In this document: positions 47,961 to 57,028 of the stretch, piece after piece | How positions within the stretch are numbered: the first letter of the stretch is position 1 | Layout: each line of letters starts with the position of its first letter | Assembly: GCA_937908115.1 (NCBI GenBank) | Contig: CALEQZ010000041.1 | Span: 1-64,000, forward strand | Source of the DNA: an uncultured Alcaligenaceae bacterium | Lineage (GTDB): Bacteria > Pseudomonadota > Gammaproteobacteria > Burkholderiales > Burkholderiaceae_B | Length of the DNA stretch: 64,000 bases | Reading direction: 5' to 3' | Translations under genes and position numbers: made by a program | The notes under the pieces: generated by a model | The model's database searches: none | What the model was told of the DNA's origin: nothing | What the model saw: only the letters and a program-made list of their open reading frames with translations

Positions 47961-47989
47961 ATGATAGGTAAAAAGTGCATTTTGCACAA
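47961..47989 (-). promoter_or_regulatory. Promoter and overlapping operator of the Xre-RES operon
   Basis: Minus strand: -35 TTGTGC (47989-47984), 17-base spacer, -10 TATCAT (47966-47961). A perfect dyad GTGCA-N3-TGCAC (47975-47987 in plus coordinates) overlaps the -35 and spacer, placed to block RNA polymerase when bound by the antitoxin. Confidence 0.7.
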
Positions 47990-48010
47990 CCTGGGCCAGC
48001 GTCGGTGGCA

Positions 48011-48982
48011 CTAGTCGAGCCGGATGCCGGCCTCGTGCGCCACGCGCTTCCACTGCGCGGTGTCCCGGGCGATCACGGCCTTGAATGCCTCAGGCGAATT
48101 GCCGACGATGGTGCCGCCCAGGCTATTGAGCTTGGCCTTGGTGTCAGGATCGTTTAGCGCGCGCACCGAGGCATCGTGCAGGATCCTGCGGATGTCGTCG
48201 GGCAGGCCCTTGGGCGCGAGCAGGCCGTTCCAGGGGTTGGCCTCGTAGTCGCTCAATCCGGCCTCCTTGAATGTCGGGACGCCGGGTAGTTCGGGCGAGC
48301 GCGCGTCGGCAGCCAAAGCGAGCGCGCGCAGCTGGCCGGACTTCAGGTAGGGCAGGGTGGCCGGCAGTGGCTCCCAGATCATCGAGACCTGTCCGCTTAT
48401 TACGTCAGTGAAGGCGGGACCGGCCCCGCGGTAGGCGATGTGCAGGATGCGCGCGCCCGTCTTGGACTTGAACAGTTCCATGGCCAAGTTGCCCAAACCG
48501 CCCGCTCCGGACGACGCGTACGAGTAACGGTCGGGCTCGGCCTTCGTGACGGCGATCAACGCCTGCAGGTCATTGGCGGGAAAGTCTTTGGTTACGCTGA
48601 GCACGCCGGGCACCGTGACCAATTGCGTGATCGGCGTGAAGTCTTCCACCGCATCGTAGGGAAGGTTGCGGTAAACGGCGGGGTTGCTGCCATGCGTGCT
48701 AGAGGATGCCAGCAACAACGTGTATCCGTCCGGGGCGGCGTCTGCGACGGCGCGGGTCCCGATGGATCCTCCCGCGCCCGCCTTGTTCTCCACCACGACG
48801 GTTTGGCCCAGTTCCTTGCTGAGCTGGGCCGCGAACACGCGCCCGACGATATCGGCCGTGCCGCCTGGTGCGAACGGTACGATCATGCGTAGCGGCTTGG
48901 ACGGGTAATCATTCTGCGCACCGGCCGGCAGCGCGCCCAACGTGCCGGCGAGCATCGCGATCGCCAATATGAGCTTTTTCAT
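48011..48982 (-). CDS. Bug/TctC-family tripartite tricarboxylate receptor, orphan
   Basis: 323 residues: signal peptide MKKLILAIAMLAGTLGALPAGA, then YPSKPLRMIVPFAPGGTADIVGR, VVVENKAGAGGSIGT and IAYRGAGPAFTDVISGQV. AGGAGG site upstream. It lies 12 bases after the alpha/beta hydrolase gene on the same strand, so the two are an operon under the divergent LysR at 50072. Ligand unknown. Confidence 0.92.
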   Translation of the reverse strand: MKKLILAIAMLAGTLGALPAGAQNDYPSKPLRMIVPFAPGGTADIVGRVFAAQLSKELGQTVVVENKAGAGGSIGTRAVADAAPDGYTLLLASSSTHGSNPAVYRNLPYDAVEDFTPITQLVTVPGVLSVTKDFPANDLQALIAVTKAEPDRYSYASSGAGGLGNLAMELFKSKTGARILHIAYRGAGPAFTDVISGQVSMIWEPLPATLPYLKSGQLRALALAADARSPELPGVPTFKEAGLSDYEANPWNGLLAPKGLPDDIRRILHDASVRALNDPDTKAKLNSLGGTIVGNSPEAFKAVIARDTAQWKRVAHEAGIRLD

Positions 48983-48994
48983 TAGGCTTTCCTC

Positions 48995-49951
48995 CTAGAG
49001 TAGGTCGAGAAGAGGCACGGCTGCGCTGGACAGCCATTGCAAGACGCGTTCGAAGACGGCGTCGCTATTGCGGTCCAGCATGCAGAAATGAGAATTGCCA
49101 GGCAGGCCGGCCGAGGGCAGGTCCAGTTCGTCGGCACGCAGCCCGCGCGCTTTCAGGGCGGACCAGTAGGAGCGGGCGCACGCGCGATAGGCATGCCAGA
49201 CGTCGGACAAGGCAATGTGGTCGCCCCAGACGGCCAGATGCGCGGGGCCGCCGGCAGGCACATCTTCGGGCAGCCCGGTCGGCTCTATGCCGACGACGGC
49301 GGCGAATGCCGAAGGCTGCTCGGCCGCCAGCCGCGCCGCGAAGCCGCCGCCCTGGCTGTGTCCGATGACAATGGCCGGGCCGGCAAGCCGAAGCATTTCT
49401 CGGTAACCCTCCATGGCAAGGGCGTCATGGCCTATCCACCTGGGCACGAACTGGCGTGCGAACACATCGAATGCCTCCACGGGAAACTGTTGCCCGGGGA
49501 AGGGGTGCCGATCGGCGTAGTCCGCACCGATGCGAAACAGGCGCCAGGCTTCCTGCATGGATCGGAAAACCGGCGGCTGCCGGTAGATCTGAGGAAACAT
49601 CGCCCATGAGGCGCGGCCACGCTCGGGCGCATCGGCAACGAATACGTCGTAGCCGGCTTGCAGAAAACGCCAGGCCCATCCGGGGCGGCCGTCGGGCGTG
49701 GCCTCCCATTGCGCCCCGGTCATGCCCCCGCCGTGCCAAAGCAAGACGGGCAAGGCGTGGCGGGGATGCGCAAGGCGGAACTCCTGTACATAGATCTGGC
49801 CGACGCAGTACGAGCCGTTCATGTCTAGGTCGCGCGCGGGCCCGTTTCCGACGACGCGTTCGCGGACTACGGGCAGCCCGTCGACGCTCGCCTGCCGGCC
49901 ACCGAGGAAATGGCTGCGGACCAGCCTGAGTGTGACGGAATCGGAAAACAT
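48995..49951 (-). CDS. Alpha/beta hydrolase
   Basis: 318 residues. Oxyanion region LLWHGGGMTGAQWEATPDGRPGW, nucleophile elbow GHSQGG (about residue 196) and a C-terminal NSHFCMLDRNSD segment holding the likely catalytic His. No signal peptide. Related to esterases of the type seen with Bug receptors; substrate unknown. First gene of a hydrolase-Bug operon and divergent from a LysR gene. Confidence 0.85.
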   Translation of the reverse strand: MFSDSVTLRLVRSHFLGGRQASVDGLPVVRERVVGNGPARDLDMNGSYCVGQIYVQEFRLAHPRHALPVLLWHGGGMTGAQWEATPDGRPGWAWRFLQAGYDVFVADAPERGRASWAMFPQIYRQPPVFRSMQEAWRLFRIGADYADRHPFPGQQFPVEAFDVFARQFVPRWIGHDALAMEGYREMLRLAGPAIVIGHSQGGGFAARLAAEQPSAFAAVVGIEPTGLPEDVPAGGPAHLAVWGDHIALSDVWHAYRACARSYWSALKARGLRADELDLPSAGLPGNSHFCMLDRNSDAVFERVLQWLSSAAVPLLDLL

Positions 49952-50071
49952 GCATTACTCCGGAACCCCATCACTGCAATCGTAGAGGCCTGTGGTCCTG
50001 ACGGTGTGCGAATTCCGGCTACTATGTGCCGTTTCGGCACAAATGGATTTCTGATCCGACACTAAACGGAA

Positions 50072-50989
50072 ATGGAAACCAAATGGCTTGAGGATCTCGT
50101 CGCGTTGTCGCGTTCGCGCAACCTGTTGCAGGCCGCCCAGGCGCGCAATGTGACGCACCCGGCTTTCGGGAGGCGCATCAAGGCATTGGAGCAATGGGCG
50201 GGTGTGCCGTTGATCGAGCGGGGCTACCAAACCGTTAGCCTGAACGCCGCAGGACGCAGCCTGCTGGCGGCTGCGGTAGAGGTGCTGGACATCCTGCACG
50301 AGACGCGGCAGGCGTTGCGCGAGCCCGAGCTGTCCCGCTCGCGCCGGATCGTGATCGCCTCGGGCAAGACATTGGCGCACACGGTTCTGCCCGATCTGTT
50401 GGCGACCTTACGCCGCGGCATGCCCCCGTTCAGCGTGAAGGTCCAGACGACGACGCTCAACTACGGCATAGACATGCTGGCCGAAGGCGAAGCGGACTTC
50501 CTGCTATGCCATGCCCATGAGCCCATTCACGCCCGCATCGATACGCCCGATTTCCGGTACCGGCGCGTAGGCCTGGACAAACTGGTGGCCGTCAGCGCGC
50601 CGGCCGCGCCCGGCACGAGGCATCCCCGCTTTCCGGTGCCCCGCTCGGCGGGCGATCCGGCGGTGCCTTTCCTGGCGTATGCCGACAGTATGTCACTGGG
50701 GCGAATACTGCGTGATCGCCTGCGAGGCCTGTGCGCGACGCAATTGCTGAAGACGGCGTACGAATCCGATTTGGCCGATTCGCTGCACGCGATGGCGCGC
50801 GAAGGTTTCGGCCTGGCCTGGCTGCCCTATACGCTGGTGGAACAGGACTTGCGCGACGGGCGTCTGGTGCGCGCCAACAGCGCGCGCAACGATGTTCACA
50901 TGGAAATCCGCATCTATCAGTCGGCCCACCGCGCCAGGCCGTTGGCCCGCCAGCTATGGCCGCGGATAGAAGCCTACGCCGGCCGCTAG
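50072..50989 (+). CDS. LysR-family regulator
   Basis: 305 residues: METKWLEDLVALSRSRNLLQAAQARNVTHPAFGRRIKALE is a LysR HTH; the rest is a substrate-binding domain. It is divergent from the hydrolase-Bug operon across 120 bases and probably controls it. Its stop overlaps the next convergent LysR by four bases. Confidence 0.9.
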   Translation: METKWLEDLVALSRSRNLLQAAQARNVTHPAFGRRIKALEQWAGVPLIERGYQTVSLNAAGRSLLAAAVEVLDILHETRQALREPELSRSRRIVIASGKTLAHTVLPDLLATLRRGMPPFSVKVQTTTLNYGIDMLAEGEADFLLCHAHEPIHARIDTPDFRYRRVGLDKLVAVSAPAAPGTRHPRFPVPRSAGDPAVPFLAYADSMSLGRILRDRLRGLCATQLLKTAYESDLADSLHAMAREGFGLAWLPYTLVEQDLRDGRLVRANSARNDVHMEIRIYQSAHRARPLARQLWPRIEAYAGR

Positions 50990-51888
50990 GGCGTGGTCCG
51001 CGTCGCCGCCGCCTGCTTCGTGAACCGCGGCACGGACGGGTTGGCTTGGTTGCGCGCCGTCGCCATGACGATGCGGGACTGCGTCGGCGCGCCGGCCAGG
51101 CGCTTGAAGACGACGCCGGGCGGCTTGGTGCGCTCGTAAATGCTGGGGACGATGGAGATCCCCAGGTTGGCCGCGACCAGCGCCAGCGTGGTGCTGTTTT
51201 CGCGCACCTCCTGCACGATGCGGGGCGCGAATCCGGCTTGGGTGGCCAGGCTAGTGATGTGGTCGAACAGGCCGCAGCCGAGCGCCTGTGGAAAAAGGAT
51301 GAAGTCCTCGCGTGCCAAGTCGGCCAAGGTCGGGCGGGCGTCGGGCTGCGCCAAGCGGTGGTCCGCGGCGGCGGCCAGTACGAGTTCGTCCTGCCAGAGA
51401 TCCACGACCTCGATCGACGCAGGCGGCCGGAACGTGCGCGAAGGCCGCAAAAAGCCGATGTCTATTTCGTTGGCCTCCAGCGCCTGCAGCTGTTCGCCGG
51501 TCGACAGATGCTGCAAGTCTATGCTCACCCGCGGATAGGCCAGGCGAAATGTGCGCAGCAGTTGGGGAAAGGCTTCGAACATCGGTACCGACGCGGTGAA
51601 CGCCACGCGCAGTTTGCCCGCCCGGCCATCGCGCGACAGCGCACACAATTGGCGCGCGTTGGCATAGCGGGCAAGGATGTCCTGCGCTTCCTGGTAGAAC
51701 AGCTCCCCCGCTTCGGTCAGCCGCACCGCGCGCCGGTTGCGCTCGAACAGGCGCACGCCCAGGTCTTCCTCCAGCAGCTTGATCTGTTGGCTCAGCGGCG
51801 GCTGGCTGATATGCAGGCGTTCGGCCGCGCGGCTAAAGCTCAGCGTTTCGGCGACGGCGACGAAGTAGCGCAGCTGGCGGAAGTCCAT
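50986..51888 (-). CDS. LysR-family regulator
   Basis: 300 residues of the BenM/CatR-like branch: MDFRQLRYFVAVAETLSFSRAAERLHISQPPLSQQIKLLE, then GFLRPSRTFRPPASIEVVDLWQ and a long substrate domain. It is divergent from the Bug-galB operon (52007-53747), which it probably regulates. CatR/BenM-like regulators usually respond to aromatic-ring cleavage products, in line with GalB. Confidence 0.9.
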   Translation of the reverse strand: MDFRQLRYFVAVAETLSFSRAAERLHISQPPLSQQIKLLEEDLGVRLFERNRRAVRLTEAGELFYQEAQDILARYANARQLCALSRDGRAGKLRVAFTASVPMFEAFPQLLRTFRLAYPRVSIDLQHLSTGEQLQALEANEIDIGFLRPSRTFRPPASIEVVDLWQDELVLAAAADHRLAQPDARPTLADLAREDFILFPQALGCGLFDHITSLATQAGFAPRIVQEVRENSTTLALVAANLGISIVPSIYERTKPPGVVFKRLAGAPTQSRIVMATARNQANPSVPRFTKQAAATRTTP

Positions 51889-52006
51889 GATTCGGCGTGA
51901 GAAATCCAGTTATTCGAAAGTCATATCCAAATTAGATATTAATCGTATTGGACGATATAACTGGGGTGCCTGCAGAATGGCAAGAGCTAGAACAAGGAGA
52001 CGCCCC

Positions 52007-52978
52007 ATGAAACAACGCATCGCCCGCTTTGCCCTGGGATTGGCCGCCGCCTGCGCGGTTGCCTCGCCCGCGCCCGCGGCCGCGGATTACCCCGCTGGAC
52101 CGATCACCGTCGTGGTGCCGTATTCGCCCGGTGGCGGCGTCGATACGGTGGCGCGCATCGTCGTCCAGCGCATGGCCAAGGAGCTGGGTCAATCCATGGT
52201 GGTCGAAAACAAGCCCGGTGCCGGCACCAATATCGGCATGGGCTTCGTCGCCCGCGCCAAGCCCGACGGCTACACCTTGTACGCCGCTTCCAATACCGTC
52301 ACGACCAACAAGGCGCTCTATCCTGACCTGCCGTTCGACCCCATGACGGCCTTCGCGTCCATCGGCAAGATCGGCGAAGCCCCGCTGGTCGTGGTCGTCA
52401 ACAGTGATTCGCCATTCCAATCGTTGCAGGACTTGATCGAATACGGCCGCAAGCATCCCGGCGAGCTGACTTACGGCACGGCGGGCATGGGTAGCTCCGG
52501 CCACATGGCCAGCGAGCTGCTCGTGCGGGTGGCCGGATTCAAGGCCATGCACGTCCCGTACAAAGGCGGCACCCCGGCGGTGACCGATCTGCTCGCCGGG
52601 CGACTGTCCTTCATGGCGATCAACCCGATCGAGGTCGTCTCGCACGTCGAGGCCGGCAAGCTGCGCGCCCTGGCCGTGTTGAACAAGAACGGCACGCACC
52701 TGCTGCCCACGGTCAAGACCGCGCAAGCGCTCGGCGTCGACGTCGAATCGACCGTGTGGTGGGGGCTGCTGGCGCCTGCCGGCACGCCCGCCGACGTCAT
52801 TGCAAAACTGAATGCCGCGCTGCAGGCTTGCCTGCGCGATCCCGAAGTGGAGCAGGCGATGAAAAAGCGCGGCGCCGCCGTCCAGCCCGGTACGCCCGAG
52901 GCCTTCAAGGCCTTCATGGAAAAAGAATCGGCAACCCTGTCCAGCCTGATCAAGGAGGCTGGCATCAAGGCCGAATAA
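52007..52978 (+). CDS. Bug/TctC-family receptor in operon with galB
   Basis: 323 residues: signal peptide MKQRIARFALGLAAACAVASPAPAAA, then YPAGPITVVVPYSPGGGVDTVARIV, VVENKPGAGTNIGMG and HVPYKGGTPAVTDLLAGRL. ATG at 52007 with AAGGAGA. It leads a two-gene unit with galB and is divergent from a CatR-like LysR gene. The ligand may be an aromatic or dicarboxylic acid fed to the GalB-type pathway. Confidence 0.9.
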   Translation: MKQRIARFALGLAAACAVASPAPAAADYPAGPITVVVPYSPGGGVDTVARIVVQRMAKELGQSMVVENKPGAGTNIGMGFVARAKPDGYTLYAASNTVTTNKALYPDLPFDPMTAFASIGKIGEAPLVVVVNSDSPFQSLQDLIEYGRKHPGELTYGTAGMGSSGHMASELLVRVAGFKAMHVPYKGGTPAVTDLLAGRLSFMAINPIEVVSHVEAGKLRALAVLNKNGTHLLPTVKTAQALGVDVESTVWWGLLAPAGTPADVIAKLNAALQACLRDPEVEQAMKKRGAAVQPGTPEAFKAFMEKESATLSSLIKEAGIKAE

Positions 52979-53027
52979 GCGGCGCTGGCGACATCGACGG
53001 ACAGTGCACGCACCGAGCAGGAACACC

Positions 53028-53747
53028 ATGACGCAACGCAACGCACTCATCATCAGCGCCCACTCCGCCGACTTCGTCTGGCGCGCCGGCGGCGCGATCG
53101 CTCTGTACGCCGCGCGCGGCTGGAACGTGCACGTCCTGTGCCTGTCATTTGGCGAGCGCGGGGAGTCGGCCAAGATGTGGCGCCAGCCGGGCATGACGCT
53201 GGAGCGCGTCAAGCAGGCTCGGCGCGAGGAGGCGCAGCGTGCGGCCGACATCCTGGGTGCGTCCGTGTCCTTCATGGACTGCGGCGATTACCCGCTGCGC
53301 GTCAGCGACGAAGCCTTGTTCGAGATCGTCGACGCGTACCGGAAGCTGCGTCCGGAATTCGTGCTGACGCACTCGTTCAAGGACCCCTACAACTTCGACC
53401 ATCCGCTGGCCAACCACCTGGCCATGGAGGCGCGCATCGTGGCGCAGGCGCACGGCCACAATCCCGGGCAGCCGGTGATCGGCGCGCCGCCGGTCTTCCT
53501 GTTCGAGCCGCACCAGCCCGAACAATGCGAATGGAAGCCGCAGTTCTTCCTGGACATCACGCCGGTTTGGGAACGCAAGCGCGCAGCTTTCGAGGCCATG
53601 GCCGCGCAGGAGCACTTGTGGGAGTACTACACCCGCGTGGCGCTGCAGCGCGGCGCCCAGGCTGCCCGCAACTCCGGCCGGAAAGTGCAGTACGCCGAAG
53701 CCTACCAGTGTGTCTATCCGCGGGTGTCGGACGATTTCCTGGGATAG
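53028..53747 (+). CDS. galB: GalB-like 4-oxalomesaconate hydratase (PIG-L fold)
   Basis: 239 residues of the PIG-L/LmbE fold. Where deacetylases have PHPDD, this protein has SAHSADFVWRAGGA (about residues 10-23), the form I recall in GalB, the 4-oxalomesaconate hydratase of the gallate/protocatechuate 4,5-cleavage route. Also seen: SFGERGESAKMW, RREEAQRAADILGA, and HSFKDPYNFDHPLANHLAMEA. The other pathway genes are not in the window, so either they lie elsewhere or a related acid is hydrated. ATG 53028 has an AGGA site. A metal-dependent deacetylase is the alternative. Confidence 0.72.
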   Translation: MTQRNALIISAHSADFVWRAGGAIALYAARGWNVHVLCLSFGERGESAKMWRQPGMTLERVKQARREEAQRAADILGASVSFMDCGDYPLRVSDEALFEIVDAYRKLRPEFVLTHSFKDPYNFDHPLANHLAMEARIVAQAHGHNPGQPVIGAPPVFLFEPHQPEQCEWKPQFFLDITPVWERKRAAFEAMAAQEHLWEYYTRVALQRGAQAARNSGRKVQYAEAYQCVYPRVSDDFLG

Positions 53748-53784
53748 GGCTCGCCGTTGCCGGTTCGCGTGGCCGGCGCGTGCT

Positions 53785-55143
53785 TCACCTGCCCGCGACG
53801 GCGACGTGGTGCACGCCGTGCGGCAATGGGATGCGGCCCAGGCGCTCCAGCGCCGGATGGCCCGCTTTGACCACGCGAAAAACCTCCAGGCCCGCGCCCA
53901 GGTCGGCGGGCGCGTCGTCGTGGCCCTGGAATACCGTCGCCAGGAAGTGATCGCCCGTCAGGTCGAACGTGCCGCCTTCCGGGAGCACGCCTTCGAACGG
54001 GTAGTCGCCGGCCTTGGCCAATGATCCCGTGGCGGGATCGAAGGCCAGCAGGCTGACGGTGCCGTGCCGGTTGAAGCGATCGGAACTTGGCGGGAAAGCC
54101 GTGCCGCGCATATTGATCGTGGCGACGAACCGGCCGTCAGGGCTGACGGCCAGGCCCTCGGCCGATGCGTCGGTTGGCACGCTGGCAATGCGTTCGTGCC
54201 GCGCCTGGCCGGTCGGGCGCGAGGGGTCGGCCAGGCGGATGACGCTGACCGCTGAAGGCCGGTCGGGTAGCCGCCCGGCCAGGTCGGTGGCCGAAAAGTT
54301 TCTTCCCCAGTCCGACGTCAGGTAGTAGCCGCCATCGGGCGTGAACCGCCCGACGAAAGGGTCTGCGCCCGTCTCGACGATGTTGCCCCACGGGCGCAGT
54401 CCCGGCTTGCCGCCATCGTCGACCAACTCGAAGAAGGCGACGCGGTCTTGCGTGTTGATGTTCACCGCCAGGAAGCGGCCGGACGGGTGCCACTGGACAT
54501 TGGTCGCCGTGACGCCGCCGCGCGGGGCGTCGGCGCTGCCGCGCACACCCACATCGGCCAGGTCGATGCGCACCGGGTCATCGAACCTGCCGTCGCGGTA
54601 TGCGACGAGCTGCACGAAGCTGGCTTGCGCGGTGTTGGACACGACGGCGACCATCCCGCCGTCGGGGCTGGCGGCCAGTCCTTCCGGAAACTCGGCAATC
54701 TCCACGACATCGGCAAGGCGCGGCTTGGTGGGGTCGGCCAGGTCCGCGGCAAACAGCTTGTTGCCGGGCGGCAAGTCGGCGATCGTCTCGCCGTTTGCCG
54801 GGCGCGCGCCCAGCCGTTCGATGACGAAAGCAGTCGGTCCATCCGGCGTGAGCGCAAGCGATTCCGGCGTGGCGGTCACGGAATTCGATACCGGCAGGCT
54901 GGCCGAGCGCACCCGGCCGTCGGCGACCGACAGCACCGTCAACAGGTCGCGATGGCCGGCTTCGCGCGGCGCCAGCCGGCCGGTGGCGTAGGTCTGGCCG
55001 ACGAAGTCGCCATCGGAAATCGCCACGATCGTCGATGCGGACAGGCGCGCGGCCAGCTCGCTCGGCTGCGCCATGGCAGGAAGGCCTGCATGGCTGCTCA
55101 TCAGCGTAAGGGCCAGAAAAGGGGTGAGGAAGTGTCCAGGCAT
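53785..55143 (-). CDS. Exported beta-propeller (lactonase-like fold) protein
   Basis: 452 residues: signal peptide MPGHFLTPFLALTLMSSHAGLPAMA, then repeated blades with LTPDGPTAFVIERLG, ASPDGGMVAVVSNT, HPSGRFLAVNINT, FTPDGGYYLTSDW and VSPDGRFVATINMRG. This is a YVTN/lactonase-like propeller. No catalytic signature is evident to me, so it may be a structural or binding protein. AAGGAC site before the ATG. Divergent from a LysR gene that may control it. Confidence 0.75.
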   Translation of the reverse strand: MPGHFLTPFLALTLMSSHAGLPAMAQPSELAARLSASTIVAISDGDFVGQTYATGRLAPREAGHRDLLTVLSVADGRVRSASLPVSNSVTATPESLALTPDGPTAFVIERLGARPANGETIADLPPGNKLFAADLADPTKPRLADVVEIAEFPEGLAASPDGGMVAVVSNTAQASFVQLVAYRDGRFDDPVRIDLADVGVRGSADAPRGGVTATNVQWHPSGRFLAVNINTQDRVAFFELVDDGGKPGLRPWGNIVETGADPFVGRFTPDGGYYLTSDWGRNFSATDLAGRLPDRPSAVSVIRLADPSRPTGQARHERIASVPTDASAEGLAVSPDGRFVATINMRGTAFPPSSDRFNRHGTVSLLAFDPATGSLAKAGDYPFEGVLPEGGTFDLTGDHFLATVFQGHDDAPADLGAGLEVFRVVKAGHPALERLGRIPLPHGVHHVAVAGR

Positions 55144-55284
55144 GCGGGAGTCCTTCGTGTTTGCGGTAGCGCCGACGCTTCGCCGGCGGCAGATGCGGAT
55201 GTGCGAACCCGGTGATCCGGGTGCGCGGGCGGAGAAGCGGCAGGGCTCGGCCGACGCTGCGGCCGGCCATGGCCATGCGGTCTG

Positions 55285-55344
55285 TCCATCCTACTGTACG
55301 GATGGACACATATAATCAACCGTCCATGCAAGGATTACTTGCAT
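55285..55344 (+). promoter_or_regulatory. Promoter and two dyads upstream of a LysR gene
   Basis: TCCATCC-N8-GGATGGA (55285-55291/55300-55306) lies just before a perfect -10 TATAAT (55311-55316). A second perfect inverted repeat ATGCAAG-GATTA-CTTGCAT (55326-55344) follows the expected start point. The gene's ATG is at 55367. This pair suggests activator and autorepression sites. Confidence 0.5.
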
Positions 55345-55366
55345 TCAATGCATCAATGGGGCGGAC

Positions 55367-56266
55367 ATGCCACGGCAGGACTTCGATCGCTTCGGGGCGA
55401 TGCGCGCCTTCGTCGCCGCGGGGCAAAAGCTGAGCTTTGCCGATGCGGCCGACGAGTTGGGCATCAGCCCGTCCGCATTGAGCCGGCGCGTCACCCAGTT
55501 GGAAGCGGCCCTGGGATGCCGGCTATTGCAGCGGACCACGCGCCGCGTGACGTTGACCGAGGCAGGCCGGCTTTACCTGGAGCGGTGCATCGATATTCTG
55601 GCCAGGGCCGAAGAGGCCGACGCCGCGATCTCGGACTTTTCGCGCGAGCCGCAGGGCCTGCTGAGGGTTGCCCTGCCCAACCTCTATGGCCAGCTGCGGG
55701 TCGCGCCGCTGCTGCCGCAATTCATGCGCCGCCATCCGAAGCTGCGGCTGGAGCTGTCATTCGATGACCATTACGTCGACTTGGTCGCGCGGCGCATCGA
55801 CGTGGGTGTGCGCATCGGCAGGCTACAGGCCGGCGAATACGTTGCGCGGCGGCTGGCGCCCAACCGTCGGTACCTGTGCGCGTCCCCTGCCTATTTGGCG
55901 CGGTGCGGTCACCCGCAAGACATCGCCGACCTGGCCCAGCACGCCTGCCTGCACTTCAGTCCCCTGTTGGAAGAGGACCGCTGGCAACTGTCCCAAGGCG
56001 CACGCCAAGTCAAAGTCCCCATCGTCCCGGCCGTGCGCGCCGACAACGCCGAAGCCCTGCGCCAGGTTGCCCTTGGCGGGCAGGGCATCGCGCTGCTTGC
56101 CGATTTCCTGGTCGATGACGACCTCAAGGCGGGCAGGCTGGTGCGCGTGCTGCCGCAATGGGCCGGCGCCGACAGCTGGGTTTTCGCCGTCTACCCGCAT
56201 GCGCGGTTCCTGCCGCTCAAGACCCGGGTATTCGTGGATTTTCTGGTCGAGCGCCTCGGCCGGTAG
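55367..56266 (+). CDS. LysR-family regulator
   Basis: 299 residues: HTH FGAMRAFVAAGQKLSFADAADELGISPSALSRRVTQLE, and a substrate-binding domain with DVGVRIGRLQAGEYVARRLAPNRRYLCASPAYL and C-terminal VFAVYPHARFLPLKTRVFVDFLVERL, like the DmlR/CrgA branch. It is divergent from the beta-propeller gene. The inducer is unknown. Confidence 0.92.
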   Translation: MPRQDFDRFGAMRAFVAAGQKLSFADAADELGISPSALSRRVTQLEAALGCRLLQRTTRRVTLTEAGRLYLERCIDILARAEEADAAISDFSREPQGLLRVALPNLYGQLRVAPLLPQFMRRHPKLRLELSFDDHYVDLVARRIDVGVRIGRLQAGEYVARRLAPNRRYLCASPAYLARCGHPQDIADLAQHACLHFSPLLEEDRWQLSQGARQVKVPIVPAVRADNAEALRQVALGGQGIALLADFLVDDDLKAGRLVRVLPQWAGADSWVFAVYPHARFLPLKTRVFVDFLVERLGR

Positions 56267-56784
<518 letters not shown>

Positions 56785-56874
56785 GGGGGATTCGGCTGCG
56801 CCAGCTGTCGCGGGCACAGGTGCCGCCCCGCTGCGCCTTGCTTGGCGCGTGGTCGACGAGGCGGCTGCCGAAAC

Positions 56875-56896
56875 CTTCGCCTCCGAAAAGGCGAAG
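56875..56896. repeat. Stem-loop CTTCGCCT/AGGCGAAG
   Basis: Perfect 8-bp stem with CCGAAA loop, 90 bases upstream of the tRNA-Ser 5' end (minus strand) and 130 bases before bdhA. Possibly a leader element of the tRNA precursor. TATAGT on the minus strand lies just beyond at about 56905-56910. Confidence 0.4.
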
Positions 56897-57028
56897 ACCG
56901 AGACTATATCAGAAATCCGCGCCTTGGCGCGACTGGGTGGCGGCACTGGGGCAAGGCGGCCTGCCGGCCGCCGCCGGGGCGAAACGCTAAACTGTGCCCC
57001 GTCGGCCACCCCCCAAAGGAGATCGCGC

